Below the pieces are notes generated by a model. It saw only the letters and a list, made by a program, of their open reading frames with translations. It did not search any database and was not told where the DNA came from. Shown piece by piece: positions 10,251-25,100 of a stretch of DNA of 64,000 nucleotides; positions within the stretch are counted from its first letter, which is position 1; each line of letters begins with the position of its first letter. The stretch spans positions 26,153,751 to 26,217,750 of the forward strand of contig CM068543.1 in the NCBI GenBank assembly GCA_035048495.1, written 5' to 3'. A program made the translations under genes and the position numbers. Origin of the DNA: Euptelea pleiosperma. Its lineage: Eukaryota; Streptophyta; Magnoliopsida; Ranunculales; Eupteleaceae.

Positions 10251-13200
10251 ATTTTTAATTTATTAGCTTTCCGGCAATATGTTATGAGTCGTGAGATTCA
10301 TTTTATGATGTTATAGACAGTCAGATTATTGAACCTATATCGGACTAGTCTGGATTCATTTTCAGACTTGTAGCGCCATTTTCACTTAGTAGATGATAAA
10401 ATCTAACCTCAAGAAAATAGAAAAGTCGGGACTCATTTAGTTAGCTTTCTAATAATGGGTAATGCATGATCAGATTCTTTTGAGGCTCACCTATACACAG
10501 TTGTTTTATTGTGTATAAGTCAGATCTAACAGATTTGCGTAAGTTAAATAATCAAACAATTTCCCATTTTGGAATAAACCCTCACAGAGGCGACTCATAA
10601 GAACACATATGATTATTTAGAGTAATTTGAACAAATATTTTGTAAGAGAATTAAATAAATTCACTTATGCTTATACTAATAACAGTCAAATAGACTTAAT
10701 ATGCCTATGAGTTGAGCGGGTAGTAATACCAGTCAAACTTTCATTTTATAACACATGATTGGGTAGTATTTAGTGATTTAACATTTATGTCAGGATTCAT
10801 GTATGGGTCGACCATTGGATATTGGGTCGGGTTTGGGTGCTCGATTTGGGCGTGACATTTAGGGCATTTCACCTTAGGGCACTGAGCCCTCCATAACTGT
10901 TGAGTGCCCACGCATTCTCAATCTTTCAAAAATCTCACCATAATACACACTTTCAATGGTGTAAACACTATGGAAAATCCGAAAACATAATAATAAGTAT
11001 AAGGCATGGAAATCAACCTGAAGCACACATGTATGCATAAAAAACAAGCCCTAAACTTTGGAGCATAATAGAGTATGTAAAACTAGAGCAAGTATGCATT
11101 AAAGAACCATTAAAAACATAGAATTTGCAATCAAAATAAGCATGCTTTTCAAATAAACCCTTTATATGAAATTCTAACACATGTATGCACATTCTTTAAA
11201 ATAGGTTCATACATCTTCTGAAAATCTTCACTTCTGATGAAGTTCTAAAGGTGTCCTCCTTTTTCTTCTCTTCCTCTTTGTCTCTTGGAGTTTCTTTAAT
11301 GGAGGGCTGGAGTTATTACGAGAGCTTGGGGATGAAGGATTAATGGAGTTTTAATGGAAGTTTGAGATCCACAATTTTTGCTAAAGAAGGTGGGGGGATT
11401 TCTAATAGGGGAGGGTTTTTTTTAGAGTGTGTATATATTTTAAGTGTTCTAGAGTGAGTTGCTCTCTCTAGCCAATGATTTGGCATTGATTGGGATTTCT
11501 TATGAAAAAAGCAGAGTTTATTCTATGATAAACAATGCGGACCGCTAGAAATATTGTAAAGGTAGCTAGAGGGGGTGAATAGGTATATAAAAAATTTCTC
11601 TAAAAAATATCCTAAACACATTTTATTAGTCTAGTCTGGGGTAAGCGATCAAGTTAACCAACTCAGTTCAAATATATCAATGATATATTCTCTACTGATT
11701 CATATATCTCAATTTCATAGAGGTAAAAGCAAAATTAAATCAAATTACCTTTTAACGTGAAAACCTTTTTAAGAAAACCCATGGGAAACACGTCCAGACG
11801 AGAGACGTATACTATGCAAATTAAGAAACATAGAAGTTACCGTGCACAATGTTCCCACAGTTTTCTGCTTGACTCTTCAAGCTCATTGTTGCTACAGCTG
11901 TGCACCCTCACATTCCAATGCACCGGTCCACCCCTTAGCGCTTTTGCATGATCCCATCTTCCGTTATTTAGTTCGGTCCACCTGCTACCTACCAGCGATC
12001 GATACACTTCGACCTTATTCTACTATCAGGTGCACCCTGAACATTAACGCCTTGGTATACCCGGACGCACACAATACTCAACACAATAAGTGAAAATAAC
12101 CTTATGATTTTTAGGTCTTTAAGAATAAGAAGATAAGAATGTGTTCTTAGGTTTAGAGGGATCTAGCTTGAAAAATGAGTTGTATAGCACAGAGACTACA
12201 AGCTTAGATCATCAAGAAAGAAACTCATATAATGAGAATGGTATTCAAAGTACTTTCTTGACTATTAAGGCATGGAATGCACTGCTCCTATGAAAAGCTC
12301 ATCAGATCTTGCACTAACTCTTCTTTTGATGCTTCGTACCTCTCTAATGGCTTAGGATTGCTTAGAATGTTTAGGATTTTGACCCAAAATATTCAATATA
12401 TAAAGTGAACAAGTCCAGCCTAAAATTAAAGTGTTTTATTCAAAATAAGAAACTTTAAGGTTCATGAAACTTACAAGTTCGATCGATCGGCTAAAGGGTC
12501 CAATCGATTGGTTTGAACTAATTATGTACAATTACGTATGTGATTCAAACACAAACTCACAAGTACTTAGGGTACTAATTATAACATTTAGTCATTTAAA
12601 TTCTAGGCCTTTAAGTCACTTACCAACCTAACAGTGTGACGATTAGGAAAATATTTGAGTCTTTAAATGTGACAATCTTGTGATCTCTTTTTTGACATTC
12701 TTTTAAAAGTACTTGAGTGACGAAATCACACTAACACTCTGACATCTAACGCCTCACACATATGGTGGTTAATTAAATTTGTTTTTGTCATACAAAATTT
12801 TGCCAACACTAAAGCTTGACTTAACATCCTGGTCCATCACAAAACTGAATTCTAAGTGACAAGTGATGACATCTTCCTCTCTTCCATTAGTCAAAATGGG
12901 AGAGATGGTTTATCTATCTCTTCTCTTAAATTAAGGCTTTTTTCCTATTGGTTGACAAGGATAAGTGATGCCACATCACTCAAATCCTATTGGTTGCTTA
13001 CCACGGAGAACGAATTTCTCCTCTCTCTTTTAAACCAAATTGGACTCAAACAAGTCTAGATAACTCACTCTCTTCTTATTGGCTGTCACCTAGCTAATGA
13101 TGTGTATCCTTTCATCCCATTTTGGCGAAGAGAATTTCATCATCTCCCATTCCCAAATTCTAATGATTTCACTAGGATGAGGGGTCCACCTCATCCCAAA

Positions 13201-14276
13201 TCAAGGGTCAAGATCTAATCTAGGGTTTCCACTCTTATCAAGTATGCCACCTCACCACTCTATCTCCTAGGAAGCACAATATATAAGCACCACAAAAGAG
13301 TGGCCAACGATTTTGCAAAGGCTGGGGTACTCCATACTCTCTCACACTCTCTGGGTGGCTTATCGGGCTAATGTGATCCATTAACACCCCCATACCCAAC
13401 CGGACGATGGAGGGGAGAATCATTAAAAGTTGAAAAGAATACCAAAATTTTACTAAGTAGGCCTCTTTCTAATGGTGTGATGCAAAAAAGTCCACCTTTA
13501 AATGACTATGAATTCTAAGTTATTGAGAAAAACTTCGTTGCTAACTAAGGGCCCATTTGGCAATAAAAAAGTTGTTTTGTTGGCTTCCAACAAAATAAAA
13601 AAAACTCTTGTAGAAACAAAAAAGCTGCTTCAAAATGAAGTTATTTGTTTTTTTTTTTTAAGTGAATGTAGAAGTAAATTATTTTTTGGGTTGAAGACTC
13701 AATTTAAACACACGTCGAATTAGGTTTTAAGTTAAACTTTCATAATATCATGTTTGCCCGTCTAACGCCATAGACAAATTATAAATGACCATTGCTTACA
13801 AAAAAAAAAGAATTATAAATGACCATTTAACATTTTAAAGGACAAAAAATCCCTCTAAACCTTTAATAAAAATTATAATTGTTCACTTTGTTCTTCAAGA
13901 GATAAATTACTTTTCTCATTCCAAACACACTTTCGATTTTTAAAAAGAAGCTATTTTTCGCTGCTTTTCCTTCCCGGAAAAAAAATAAAATAAAAAAAAA
14001 AGGAGGAGAAAATTTGCTGCTAAAATGTCAGCAACAAAGTTCGATGGCCACGCTATCAAAAGTTGCCATCTGTTTCGTGGCAACTCTTGCCAGCGTGAGC
14101 ATTGATTTTTGCTGCCAAGCTTTAACAGCAAAAATTCCCATTCTAGAGGGCCTCGCCCCATGACCCTTTTCATTTTGTAGACTCGCCAGTGTGGTACAAG
14201 AGAGCGAGCAAGCACGCCAGCACTTCCTCATCTTCACGGTGGAGCCGTTTTCAGTTTTCTCTTCTCTGCAGCTCCC
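10251..14276. other. Intergenic region upstream of SWEETIE, no gene recognised
   Basis: AT-rich DNA with only small overlapping frames. A possible MITE starts near 13549 (GGGCCCATTTGGCAAT) and may end near 13930 (ATTCCAAACACAC), but its arms are weak. The last about 200 bp before 14277 are GC-richer with CT-rich stretches and probably contain the SWEETIE promoter and 5' UTR. No TATA box could be assigned with confidence. Confidence 0.5.
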
Positions 14277-16173
14277 ATGGCGAAGAAGTACGTTAGGGAC
14301 AACGTTCCTCTCTCCAGATTCGGCGTTTTGGTCGCACAGTTAGAATCCATCGTAGCTTCCGCAGCTCAACAACCTCCAGATGCACTCCTCTGCTTCGACC
14401 TCCTCTCAGATCTCATCTCTGCAATAGACGAAGAACCCAAGGTCAGTTTTCTCACTTTTTTTTTTCATCTAATTTCACTCATTATGTATCTTCAAGTTTT
14501 TCAGATCCGTACTTCTTTCCGAGTTTCCATCTAGTTTGATCCAAATAGATGTTTAGATTGCAAATAAGATTGGCTTCGATCAGTTTTATATTTAATTATA
14601 TATATATATTTTCGAATCGTTTAATTGCAGGAATCTATCCTCCTATGGCAAAGGAAATGCGAGGATGCTCTCTACTCTCTGCTCATTCTTGGTGCTCGTC
14701 GGCCCGTACGACATTTGGCATCGTTAGCAATGGCAAGAATCATATCAAAGGGCGACGGCATTTCGATATACTCGAGAGCAAGCAGCCTCCAAGGCTTGCT
14801 TTCGGATGGGAAGAGAAGCGAGCCTCTTCGTGCTGCTGGTTAGTATCCAACATTACCAATTGTTGCTCTTTACCTTGTTGTTGTGATTTTTTTTTACTGT
14901 GCATTGTGTTTGATTTTAGTTTCAGTCATGCGGATGGCCTAATTGTATAAATCACTTGAGAGGATTGGTTCTTGAGTTCATTAACGGTTTCGAGAATTCT
15001 TGATATATGTTTTGCATACTGTATGTATTAACATGATCTGCATATAATTATATTTCTTATAAATTTGTATCCTACTCAACGTCTCTAATTCCCAGTATCT
15101 TACTCAAATTTTATTTTTATTTTTTAATAAGTAAATATCTTGATCAAGCTCACTAACATGAAACTAGCTTATTGACATATCATTAGTAGTGTTCACTTTC
15201 AGCATGAGTAAGGTTCTGCCTGAAAAGCCGGACCAATCGGTTAGTGGATTAATTTATGATTAACGGGAGTATCTTTAGTACTCTTTGATGTGGGCTGAAG
15301 TGGACAAGGCCAAAACCAGTTACTGTGGACTCTCCTTATATCTAGGAAACTGCCACCTTGGGCTCATATAATTTCACTTATCCGTCTACACAGGGCATTC
15401 TCCTTTATCCATGGTGCTGTTTGTGACGGAGTTACAAGCAGCTTAATCCTGTTAGGGAACACTTCAACCTCGGACTCCATCTGATTCGTGTTTCTAGTGG
15501 GGTCGACAGACGCTAAGATCCAATTATCTTTGTCACTGGAAAGAGGAAAAAAAAGGAAAAGGGAAAGACCAAACTTGGCATCCAGAGATTTCCCAATTCA
15601 ACTGTTTGGTAGAGCATCCGATCTATCTCTTGGTCTTTATGGGGGAGTAGTGCCACAGAAAATCTGGTCTGTTTGCTGTTCACATAACGAATTTCATTAC
15701 GTGTATGATTATATGGGTTTAAAATTGGATTTGTGTTACTACTTTCTTATTGTTGTCATTCATTTCTAGCTCATTAACTCTCAAGTTATGGTTATCCGCA
15801 TTGAATTTACTACACATGCTTAACTTTAGGTTGTTTGCAAACTGCAGTGTTGATTCTTTGAAAATCTTTATTCTGTTATCTTTCTCTTCAAGCTATGATT
15901 TTATCATTCTTCATCAATTTATTTTTGTAAGATGTTCCTTAAATCTTGGGTGCCCTATTTTAAATTCCTATCATTCATTTGGTGGAATATTGGATTTGAT
16001 TTGCTTGTTTGTGTAGTTTTTTCTTATTTTTCGTTTTGCTCTTGGTCTTTGGGAACAATATTATAGGTGCTGCGCAATGCTTGGGAGAATTATACCGCCA
16101 TTTCGGGAGAAGAATTACTTCAGGTTTACTCGAAACAACTAACATTGCCGCAAAACTGATGAAGTTTCACGAG
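14277..16173 (+). CDS. SWEETIE: SWEETIE exons 1-3 (residues 1-160)
   Basis: Exon 1 (14277-14441) ends AAG|GTCAGT. Exon 2 (14631-14838) follows TTGCAG and ends G|GTTAGT in phase 1. Exon 3 (16067-16173) follows TTATAG and ends GAG|GTATTT. The start codon is the first Met of the open exon, and [16 protein letters not shown] is the conserved family start. Intron 2 (14839-16066) has no clear transposon. Confidence 0.95.
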
Positions 16174-19100
16174 GTATTTATATTTGATATACAATTACTT
16201 GTATTTTAATTTACCTGGTTATTTTCTTCTTTTTTTGATAAGTACAGATGCATATTAAAGAGGATGGGGAATTAAACACCCTGCCATAAAAACATAGGCT
16301 TTAGAGCATGAAGCAAAAACAAAAGTACATGAAGAATCCCCCATAGGGTGAAGGATTTACATTTCCTTCTCCACTTCATAATAAGCTCGTTAACGAGAAT
16401 CTATTGAATTCTTTTAGAATGGCTACCCATTAGAAAAGATTCACCTTAGTCTTGTGGTGGCGAACATCATTCTCAACATCAAGGGTTTGATGTTTTTATG
16501 GTCCAAAGTTTCCTTGAATGTCGTGGTTTATTTTTTGAGGATTTCGTTTTCCGTTGGGATCTTGTTTGTTCTAGAGATTGTAGTCTCTCTTCCTCTTTTT
16601 GGGCTTTTGTAGGTGTTTTAGCCTTTAGTAGGCCATCTTGACCTTTTAAGCCCCTTTTGTACTCCATTTGTTTTTTCAATAAATTCTACACTTATAAAAA
16701 AACAAAAAAAGTCTTGTTGATAACAAACTAATGGGTCCCATATCTATTCTCAAAATTATGTTTTTCCGCTCTTCCAAATGTTTCATTAGAGAGCGAAAGG
16801 AAGCAACCTCTATATCAAACGATCTCTTGAATCAAAAGCATCCACAGTCCACCCACATATCCCAATACACCCCCGTAAACTCGAAAAATTCATTCCAAAC
16901 TGCCCTAATAAAGCAAAGTGATTAATTCCAAACTGGATATTGGGTTAATTGAGGGTATGCAATTAGGGTTTTGAATGGTATTATGGAGTAGTATGTGTTG
17001 TTGTTTGAGGTTGTCACCAATATGCTAAAGATTGAGAGAGAGAGAGAGAGAGACAATGGAGGTGAGGGAGAGAATGAGAGATTAGGGTTTGAGAGAGAAT
17101 GAGGAGATTGAAGTGAATATTCAATCTCCCATAAGTAATATTTATAAGTAGGGGTAGGGGAAACCCCTTCTACAAGTAAAGGAGAAATCGTGTGGGTCAA
17201 GTGGGGGTCCACCACAACCCACTAACATGAAATAAAGAGATTGTGGATTAAGTGGATGGGCCCATCACTTAACCCATAAACAATAGGGAATAAACCCCAC
17301 GTGGGGTGGTGGAGCGCAGCCCACTAAGAACACCCCCACGTGGGTGTACATAGAATCCAACACTCCCCCTCAAGCTGGTGCGAAGATATCCATCATGCCC
17401 AGTTTGGCTATCAATGTATTCAGGATTGACTTGTTGACTCTCTTAGTAAGTATATTGGCAACCTGCTCCTGAGTCCTTACATAGGGTGTACAAATCAATC
17501 CCTGCTGAAGCTTCTCCTTGATGAAGTGCCTATCAACCTCGATGTGTTTAGTCCTGTCATGCTGAACTGGGTTGTGAGCAATGCTAATGGCCGCTTTGCA
17601 TAGGGTGTGCAAATCAATCCTTGCTGAAGCTTCTCCTTGATGAAGTGCCTATCAACCTCGATGTGTTTAGTCCTATCATACTGAACTGGGTTGTGAGCAA
17701 TGCTAATGGCCGCTTTGTTGTCGCAATAGAGGCTCATTGGGTTTGTCACCTTGATTCCCAGTTCTGCTAACATGATCTTCAACCACAAGAGCTCACACAC
17801 TCCATGTGCCATGGAGCGGACTCTGGCTCTGCACTGGATCGAGCGACAACAGGTTATTTCTTGCTCCTCCAAGACACCAAGTTGCCTCCAACAAAGGTAC
17901 AATAACCTGATGTAGACCGTCTATCGGTCACTGCACCTGCCCAATCTGCATCACTATATGCTTCCACCCTTAGGTGGCCATGAACTCCAAACAATATGCC
18001 TCGACTTGGTGACCCCTTGAGATATCAAAGGACTTTGTGTGCAGCTTCAAGATGTGGTGACTGAGGTGAATGCATGAATCGGTTAATGACGCCTAGCATA
18101 AGCAATGTCAGGCCGTGTATGGGCAAGATATTTCAATCTGCCAACCAATCGCCAAAATAAGGCAGGATCACCTAGAAGTGTACCGTCTCGGAATTCAGTT
18201 GATGGTTCTGATCAATAGGAGTATCTGCTGGTCGCGAACCCAAATACCCAGTCCCGTTCAGTAAGTCTAAGACATACTTTCTCTGTGAAATGAAGATGCC
18301 TCTCGATGACTTAGCAACCTCAATCCCTAGGAAGTATCTCAATGGTCCTAGATCTTTCGTCTCAAACTCAGACGACAAGAAGGCCTTGAGCCTTGTGATC
18401 TTTGTCGGGTCACTCCCCGTAATGACTGTCATCCACATATACGATCAATGCGGTGATACTGGTCCGTAGATGCTTCACAAACAGAGTGTGATCTGCCTGA
18501 CTCCGTGTGTAGCCTACCTTTCTCACTGCACTGCTGAACCGTTCAAACCAAGCTCGAGGAGATTGCTTCAACCCATATAAAGCTTTCTTTAGTCTGCACA
18601 CTCTGTCTTCACTTTCAGCAAGCTTCAACCTTGGTGGCACTTTCATGTAAATTTCCTCTGTTAGGTCCCCATGTAGAAAAACGTTCTTTACATCCAATTG
18701 ATGTAAAGGCCATGACCTGTTTGCAGCCAAGGACAGTAGAACCCTGATTGAGTTCAACTTGGCTACAGGTGCAAATGTCTCCTGGTAATCTATCCCATAG
18801 GTCTGGGTGAACCCCTTGGCAATTAGCCGAGCTTTGTACCTATCAATGGAACCATCTGCCTTGTGCTTCACGGTGAAGACCCACTTGCATCCCACTGGTT
18901 TCTTCCCCCTGGGTAAAGAAACGAGATTCCATGTCTTATTTTTTTCAAGAGCCTGCATTTCGTCTATCATAGCCCATTTCCACTTTTGGTGACTAAGTGC
19001 ATCTGCAATGGTAGATGGCAAGGAAACAGTGCTAACAAATGTCTGATAAGATGGAGACAATGATTGGTAAGAAACGAAGTAAGAGATAAGGTGCTCGGTG

Positions 19101-22100
19101 CAAGTGCGCACACCCTTACGAAGTGCAATGGGTAAATCCTCATCTGGAGTAGGAGTCTCTGAGGACTCATGAACTAAAGCGGGGGTAGAAACAATACCTG
19201 AATTTGGATCCGAGGGTAGACTGGTAGGCACAGAATCAATGACTTGTCATTTATTCCTGGATTTGGCATAAACTCGCATATCCGCAGCTGTAGTAGTAGA
19301 AGTGTCATTGTTAATAATAGACACAGATTCGACCATAGGCACAGGAGTGGAGACGGGAACAAGAACCGTCACGGGGACATGGCTCTCGTCCACAATATCA
19401 CACTCCCCCTGAAGAGAGACCCTATTGCCAAAGAACGGAACGTGCTCAGCAAATGTGACGTCCAGAGATGTGAAATGTCGACGTGAACCCGGATGATAAC
19501 ATTTGTATCCCTTCTGAGTGGAAGGGTACCCCAGGAAAATATATCTCAAGGCCTGTGCATCAAGTTTGTCACGAGAGTGACGATGAACATGCACATAGCA
19601 TACACACCCAAAGACTTTGGGAGGAACAATGAATGTTGGACTATCGGGACGCAGGACAGACAAAGGGGTCTAAAAGCCAAGAATGCGAGAGGGCATGCGA
19701 TTGATGAGATACGCAGCCAGAAGGATGGATTCAGACCAAAAAGATTTTGGAACCTGCATCCCAAGTTGAAGGGCACGCTCAACCTCGAGAAGGTGACGGT
19801 TTTTTCTTTTAACTTTCCCATTTTGTTGGGGAGTCGACAAACAAGAAGTTTGATGTACGATGCCATGAGAGGCAAAGTAATCTCTAAGGCTCCTGTCTAG
19901 GTACTCACCACCATTATCAGATCGGAGAATTTTGAGTGGGGTACTGAACTGAGTGGTGACCATCTTGTGGAAGGTCTGAAAAATGGAAGAAACCTCATCT
20001 TTCGACTTCATAAGATATACCCAGATAGAGCCACTGAAATCATCAACAAATGTAACAAATTATCGGAATCCAAATAAAGACATCATCGGGGCAAGACCCC
20101 ACACATCAGAATGCACAATATTGAAAGGAATAGTAATTTTATTTTCACTAAGAGGAAAAATTGTGCGACAATGCTTTGCGAGTTCACAAGTTTCACAGTG
20201 GAACGGAACATCGCAAAGAGAAGAGAAAGCATGAAAGGTACGCTTTAAAACTGACATGGGTACATGACCAAGCCGGTTATGCCAAAGCAATAACTGGTCT
20301 TTATTGACTCGACTACTGTTACTGATGCTGGACTGATCTACTCAAGAAGAAACTGAGCGATCCAGGAGGTACAAGCCACCTTCCTTACGTCCACTGCCAA
20401 TAGTCCGCCTTGACTCCAGATCCTGAAACACACAATGAGAAGGAAAAAAGGTTACACTGCAATTAAGATTCTTGGTAAGGCTACTGACAGATAAAAGATT
20501 AGCTGTAAACTGAGGAACATGTAGTACCGAGGACAAGGTTAGTGCTGAAGAGGCATGAACATTGCCCTTCCCGGAAACAGAGGAAAGGGTGCCATCAGCT
20601 ATCCTAACCTTGTCAAGACTAGAACAAATAGAATAACTGGAGAAAACTGAAGACATACCAGTCATATGATTTGATGCCCCTGAATCGATGATTTAGGAGG
20701 GACTAAAAGGAACAGTGGATACTGAGAAAGCAGATCCTACCTGTCTGGGCATAGGTGGAGGTAGAAGTGGAGGCTCGCCCATTGAGCTTGGCCATCATAC
20801 GACGAAGTCGCTCACGATCACTAGGAGAAAAAGAGTCCATATCTCTAGTTGTAGGAGGTGCTGAGGGTGCAGTGTCCTGAGCCACAGAAAGTGCTACAGG
20901 AGGCTCCTGTCTCGCTGAAGATCGCTGACGTGGATTTGGGCCCAGACCCGGTGGGCGCCCATGCAGCTCCTAAGAAGTGTCCTTCATATGGTCTAGACGG
21001 CTGCAGTGATCACACTTGGGACGTCGTCTGTCATCACCGGTCTTCTTCTGGAAGGATTTCTGACCCTTCTGAGACGCAGAGGCAAGGGCAGATCGATCAT
21101 GAGTGTCACTACCACTGCGTAGCTGCATGGCAATGCGGCGACTATCCTCCCCCTGAATGTAGGCATAGACCTGTGCCAATGAAGTTGGGGGAGGAGATCT
21201 GCCAAGTATCTGAACACGGGCAGCCTCGAAGCTAGGATGAAGGCCAGAAAAGAACTAGAATATCCGGGATTGCTCAACCATAGCACGGAAAGACTTCACA
21301 TCCGCAGCACAAACCGGGGTGTAGTCCTGATAATGATCTATCTCTTCCCATTTGCTTCGGAGAGAAGCATAATAGGTACCAAGCTTGAGCTCCCCTTGTC
21401 GGAGACAAGCAATCTCTTGCTCTGACTCATAGAGTTTCGCAAAGTTGCCAACCTGGGAGTAGGTTTCGGTTTCCCTCGCTATAGGAAGGAACATGAACCC
21501 CCTGCTGATCTGAGGTTGCATCGAATGGAGAAGCCAAGACATCACCGTAAGGTTCTCCATAACCCATTTCCGGTGGGATTTGTCCGTGGCGGCAGGCTGG
21601 ACTGTCTTTCCTGTGAGATACTCATTGTAGCCATGTCCCCTGATATACATGAGTGCCGATGTCTTCCACTCAAGATAGTTGGTCCTATTAAACTTGACCG
21701 TAATGATGCATAATTGGGGGTTGTGGTCTCCATGAGAACCATGAGACGGAGTGTTATCCTCAACTGATGAAACCTCTGATGAACTCATGGCAGCGGAAGG
21801 CCTGGAAATAACCAACTGACGAACATAAGATCTACAGAACCTAAACCAAGGTTCGTGGGGTTCCTAGGAGCACTTTGGGAGGTGCGGTTAGGGTAGAAGT
21901 GCCCTGGGAACCTTGGTTTTCAAAAAAGTAGAAAACCTAAAAGAGGCAAAACTGGATTCGAGCCGAAAACCCGGGCGATTTTTCTAACCGGAGAATCGAC
22001 AATCAGAAAAATCCCAAACCAAGCTCTGTAGATCCCAGATAATCCACATGGAGGTGCAGTTAGGGTAGAAAGCCTAAACAACGTGCGAATCTCAAGGTAG

Positions 22101-25100
22101 AAATACCCAAAAACTGAGAGGGAACTGATTTTTCGAACCGGAGATCCGATGATTAGAAAATTCTCAAATGAGACTCTGTAGATCCTAGATAATCTACAGG
22201 GAAGTGCGGCTAGGGTAGAAAGCCCAAGCAGTGCACGAATCTCAAGAAAATAAAGACTCGAAATCTGAGCTCGGGATCCGATTTCTGGAACCGGAGACCC
22301 GATGATCCAAAAATTCTGAAGTTTCTGTCAAACCTTACTAGTCGTATGAGAGGGGCGGTTTGGGTAGAGAGCCCAAAAATGACACGAATCTCGAGGAAAA
22401 TCAAAATCCAAAAAATCTCGATATACGTGTTCTTCGAAAATAATAATAAAAAATCATGAAGAACGGGGATAGAGTGGATCTCTGACGACTGATAGCGACA
22501 ATACACCAGGAATGATAGATCTCTAGTTCCTTTGCTTCAGAAAAGATCCAAAAACTTGGCAGGAGGACCCTCTGCGATTTGCTCAAAACTTGCCCGGACT
22601 TCGGATGCCCACATATAAGATCTTCGTGGAAACTCTAGGGGATAATGATTTTGGCCCTAGAGTAACTATGCTCTGATACGATGTTGTTGTTTGAGGTTGT
22701 CACAAATATGCTAAAGATTGAGAGAGAGAGAGAGATAATGGAGGTTAGGGAGAGAATGAGAGATTAGGGTTTGAGAGAGAATGTGGAGATTGAAGTGAAT
22801 ATTTAATCTCCCATAAGTAATATTTATAAGTAGGGGAAACCCCTTCTTCAAGTAAATGAGAAATCGTGTGGGTTAAGTGGGAGCCCACCACTTAACTCAC
22901 TAACATGAAATAAAGAGATTGTGGGTTAAGTGGATGGGTCCATCACTTAACCCATAAGCAATAGGGAATAAACCCCACGTGGGGTAGTGGAACGCAGCCC
23001 ACTAAGAACACCCCCACGTGGGTGTACGTAGAATTCAACAGTATGACTAGGGCTTTTATGGAGAATTTTATGCTTGAAAATTAGACTGACAGGTGCAATG
23101 ATGGAAGTGAAAGATGGAGTACCTGGTTAGGACAATAACCTATCACATGGGAGTTGTAGTGGACCTCAAAATGAATGCCATTAGAAATTTGATTGAAGAC
23201 ATTAGGTATGCCCTTTCAAATGCCAACTCAATAAGAGGAGAAAACCTTATTACTAAACAACTAAAAATTTCTGCTTCCAGACTTATATTTCTATTATTCT
23301 CATCCTCAAACTAACTAGTTCCCTGCTGTATTTCTCGGCATCACTTGCCCAAAGCTCTTTAGTTTATAGCTTCCTTTAAAGTTCTGATGCCAAGACCTAT
23401 AGAATCCATGGGCTTGCACAACGTTTTCCAATCAACTCAATGATACTTGTGGGAATTGTTCATGGGCTTCTCTACCTTTACAATGCGGTTCGCAATTGAA
23501 ATTGGAATGGTGAAGAGAGAGGAAATATATATGGAAGGGTTGACCGCTCGAGAGAGTGCTCTTAATCAGCATCGCCTTCCCTTTGGTATCTTTGCTTGGA
23601 TGTTAGTATTTGTTTCCTCTTCAGTGTTTGGAATGTCTAAAAGCATTTAATAACCTTCAAATCTGTATCTAGGTCCTGAAAGATACAAGTAGAAGGAAAG
23701 AAGGTGACACTACGGTTCAAGTTTTTTGTTAGAGCACTAACAGATAAAAGATTAGAGGTAAACTTAGGCACATGCAGGATAGATGAAAGAGGAAGTTTGG
23801 GAGAGGGGAGGATGCCCCCTTTCCCAGACACAAATGATAAGGTCCCATCACAACTCTTGACCTTATTACTGCCAGAACAGATGGAGTATGTAGAAAATAA
23901 AGAAGCCGTACCCGTCATGTGTTCTGAAGCCCCTGAATCATTGATCCAAGTGGGATTAGATGAAGGAATGGATACATGATGGGCAGGTCTAATGTTACCT
24001 GACTGAGCAAAGGAAGATGATGGTGTGGCAGAAGGACCATCTAGCTGATTGAGCAAGCGCCTGAGTGTAGCAATCTCGGCATCGAAGATACCAGCAGAAG
24101 AGGCCGTGGTAGAAGAACTCTACTGTAACTCTCCCTGAGGAGGGAAAGGAGCATCCATACTGGCTGTATGAGCACCTGAAGACCTTGTAGGGTGACCATG
24201 GAGCTTCTAGTATCGGTCTCTCGCATGCCTAAGCTTATCGTAGTAGTCACACTTGGGCCTCTCCCTAGTAGAGGACTTCCCAGCAGTAAGACCAGTAGAA
24301 GCGTATGACGGGGCTAAAGCAGGAGGTTGATAAAAGTGACCCTTCTGAGACTGCTGAAGCTGGGAGACAGGAGGAGCAAAGGATGTGGCTAGCGCTGATC
24401 GCTCAGAAACTGGATGCTCATCCTAGAGGGATATCCGTCGACTCTCCTCACTCTGAATGTAGCCATAGACCTCACTGAGAGTGGGAAGATCTACCTTGCT
24501 GTTGAGGATCTGAACCCGAGCTAGCTCATACGATGGATTGAGTCTAGAGAGGAACTCAAATATCCTACCCTTCTCCACATGCTGCTGATACAGGATAACA
24601 TCCTCGGAGCGTGGATGCTGATATGAATAGTAATAATCAAGCTCCTGCCACATGCTGCGGAGAGAGGTGTAGTACTCAGCAAGGGACTTCTCTCCCTGGG
24701 AGAAATGGGAGATACTCTGCTTCAACTGGAAGGCCCTGCTAGTGTTCTGCTGCTGGGAATCAGTCTTCAAACCTCTTGAGCCGTACGCATAAATAGGAAG
24801 CTCCGACTGATATCATGCTGCATAGAGTTGAGGAGCCATGACATAACTGTAAGGTCATCGGTCTCCCATTGTCGATACGTGGGATCAGTCTTGGCAGGCT
24901 TAACTGTATCCCCAGTAACATGGCCAAGCTTCTCATGGCCTTCAATAAACAACCGGGCAGCCTGTGCCCATTCCAAATAATTCTTGCCGTCTAGTTTTAC
25001 TGAAGTGATTTGCAATCCGGGGTTCTCGTACGCCAACTGATGCACCATAGACCCTCTTGCTCTACTGGAGGTGGTTTCTTTGCTCATATTGGACCCTGAG

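Larger units (their letters stand above)
16996..23040 (-). mobile_element. Copia LTR retrotransposon A (complete ends, degraded coding)
   Basis: A 6045-bp element in SWEETIE intron 3, in reverse orientation. LTRs are 16996-17362 and 22682-23040 (TGTTG...CAACA), with 5-bp duplication GTATG on both sides. The primer-binding site resembles the initiator-Met tRNA complement (minus strand, CGTATCAGAGC, 22670-22681; the usual TGG is degraded) and the polypurine tract is TTGAGGGGGAG beside 17363. Minus-strand order is gag, protease, integrase, reverse transcriptase, RNase H, which is the Copia order. Several stops and frameshifts show it is dead. The LTRs differ by substitutions and a 6-bp indel, so it is not very recent. 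Confidence 0.95.

Noticed and set aside
13940..14237. Minus-strand frames upstream of SWEETIE
   Set aside because: No conserved motifs; they overlap the probable promoter and 5' UTR.
14549..14950. 133-codon frame overlapping SWEETIE exon 2
   Set aside because: Wrong frame; the exon 2 frame matches the SWEETIE family and splices in phase.
16922..17215. Ser/Leu-rich minus-strand protein
   Set aside because: Produced by the GA microsatellite and LTR sequence of Copia A; no domain.
21881..22480. CRISPR-like array of regular repeats
   Set aside because: Units are about 150 bp, diverged, in a plant retrotransposon leader.
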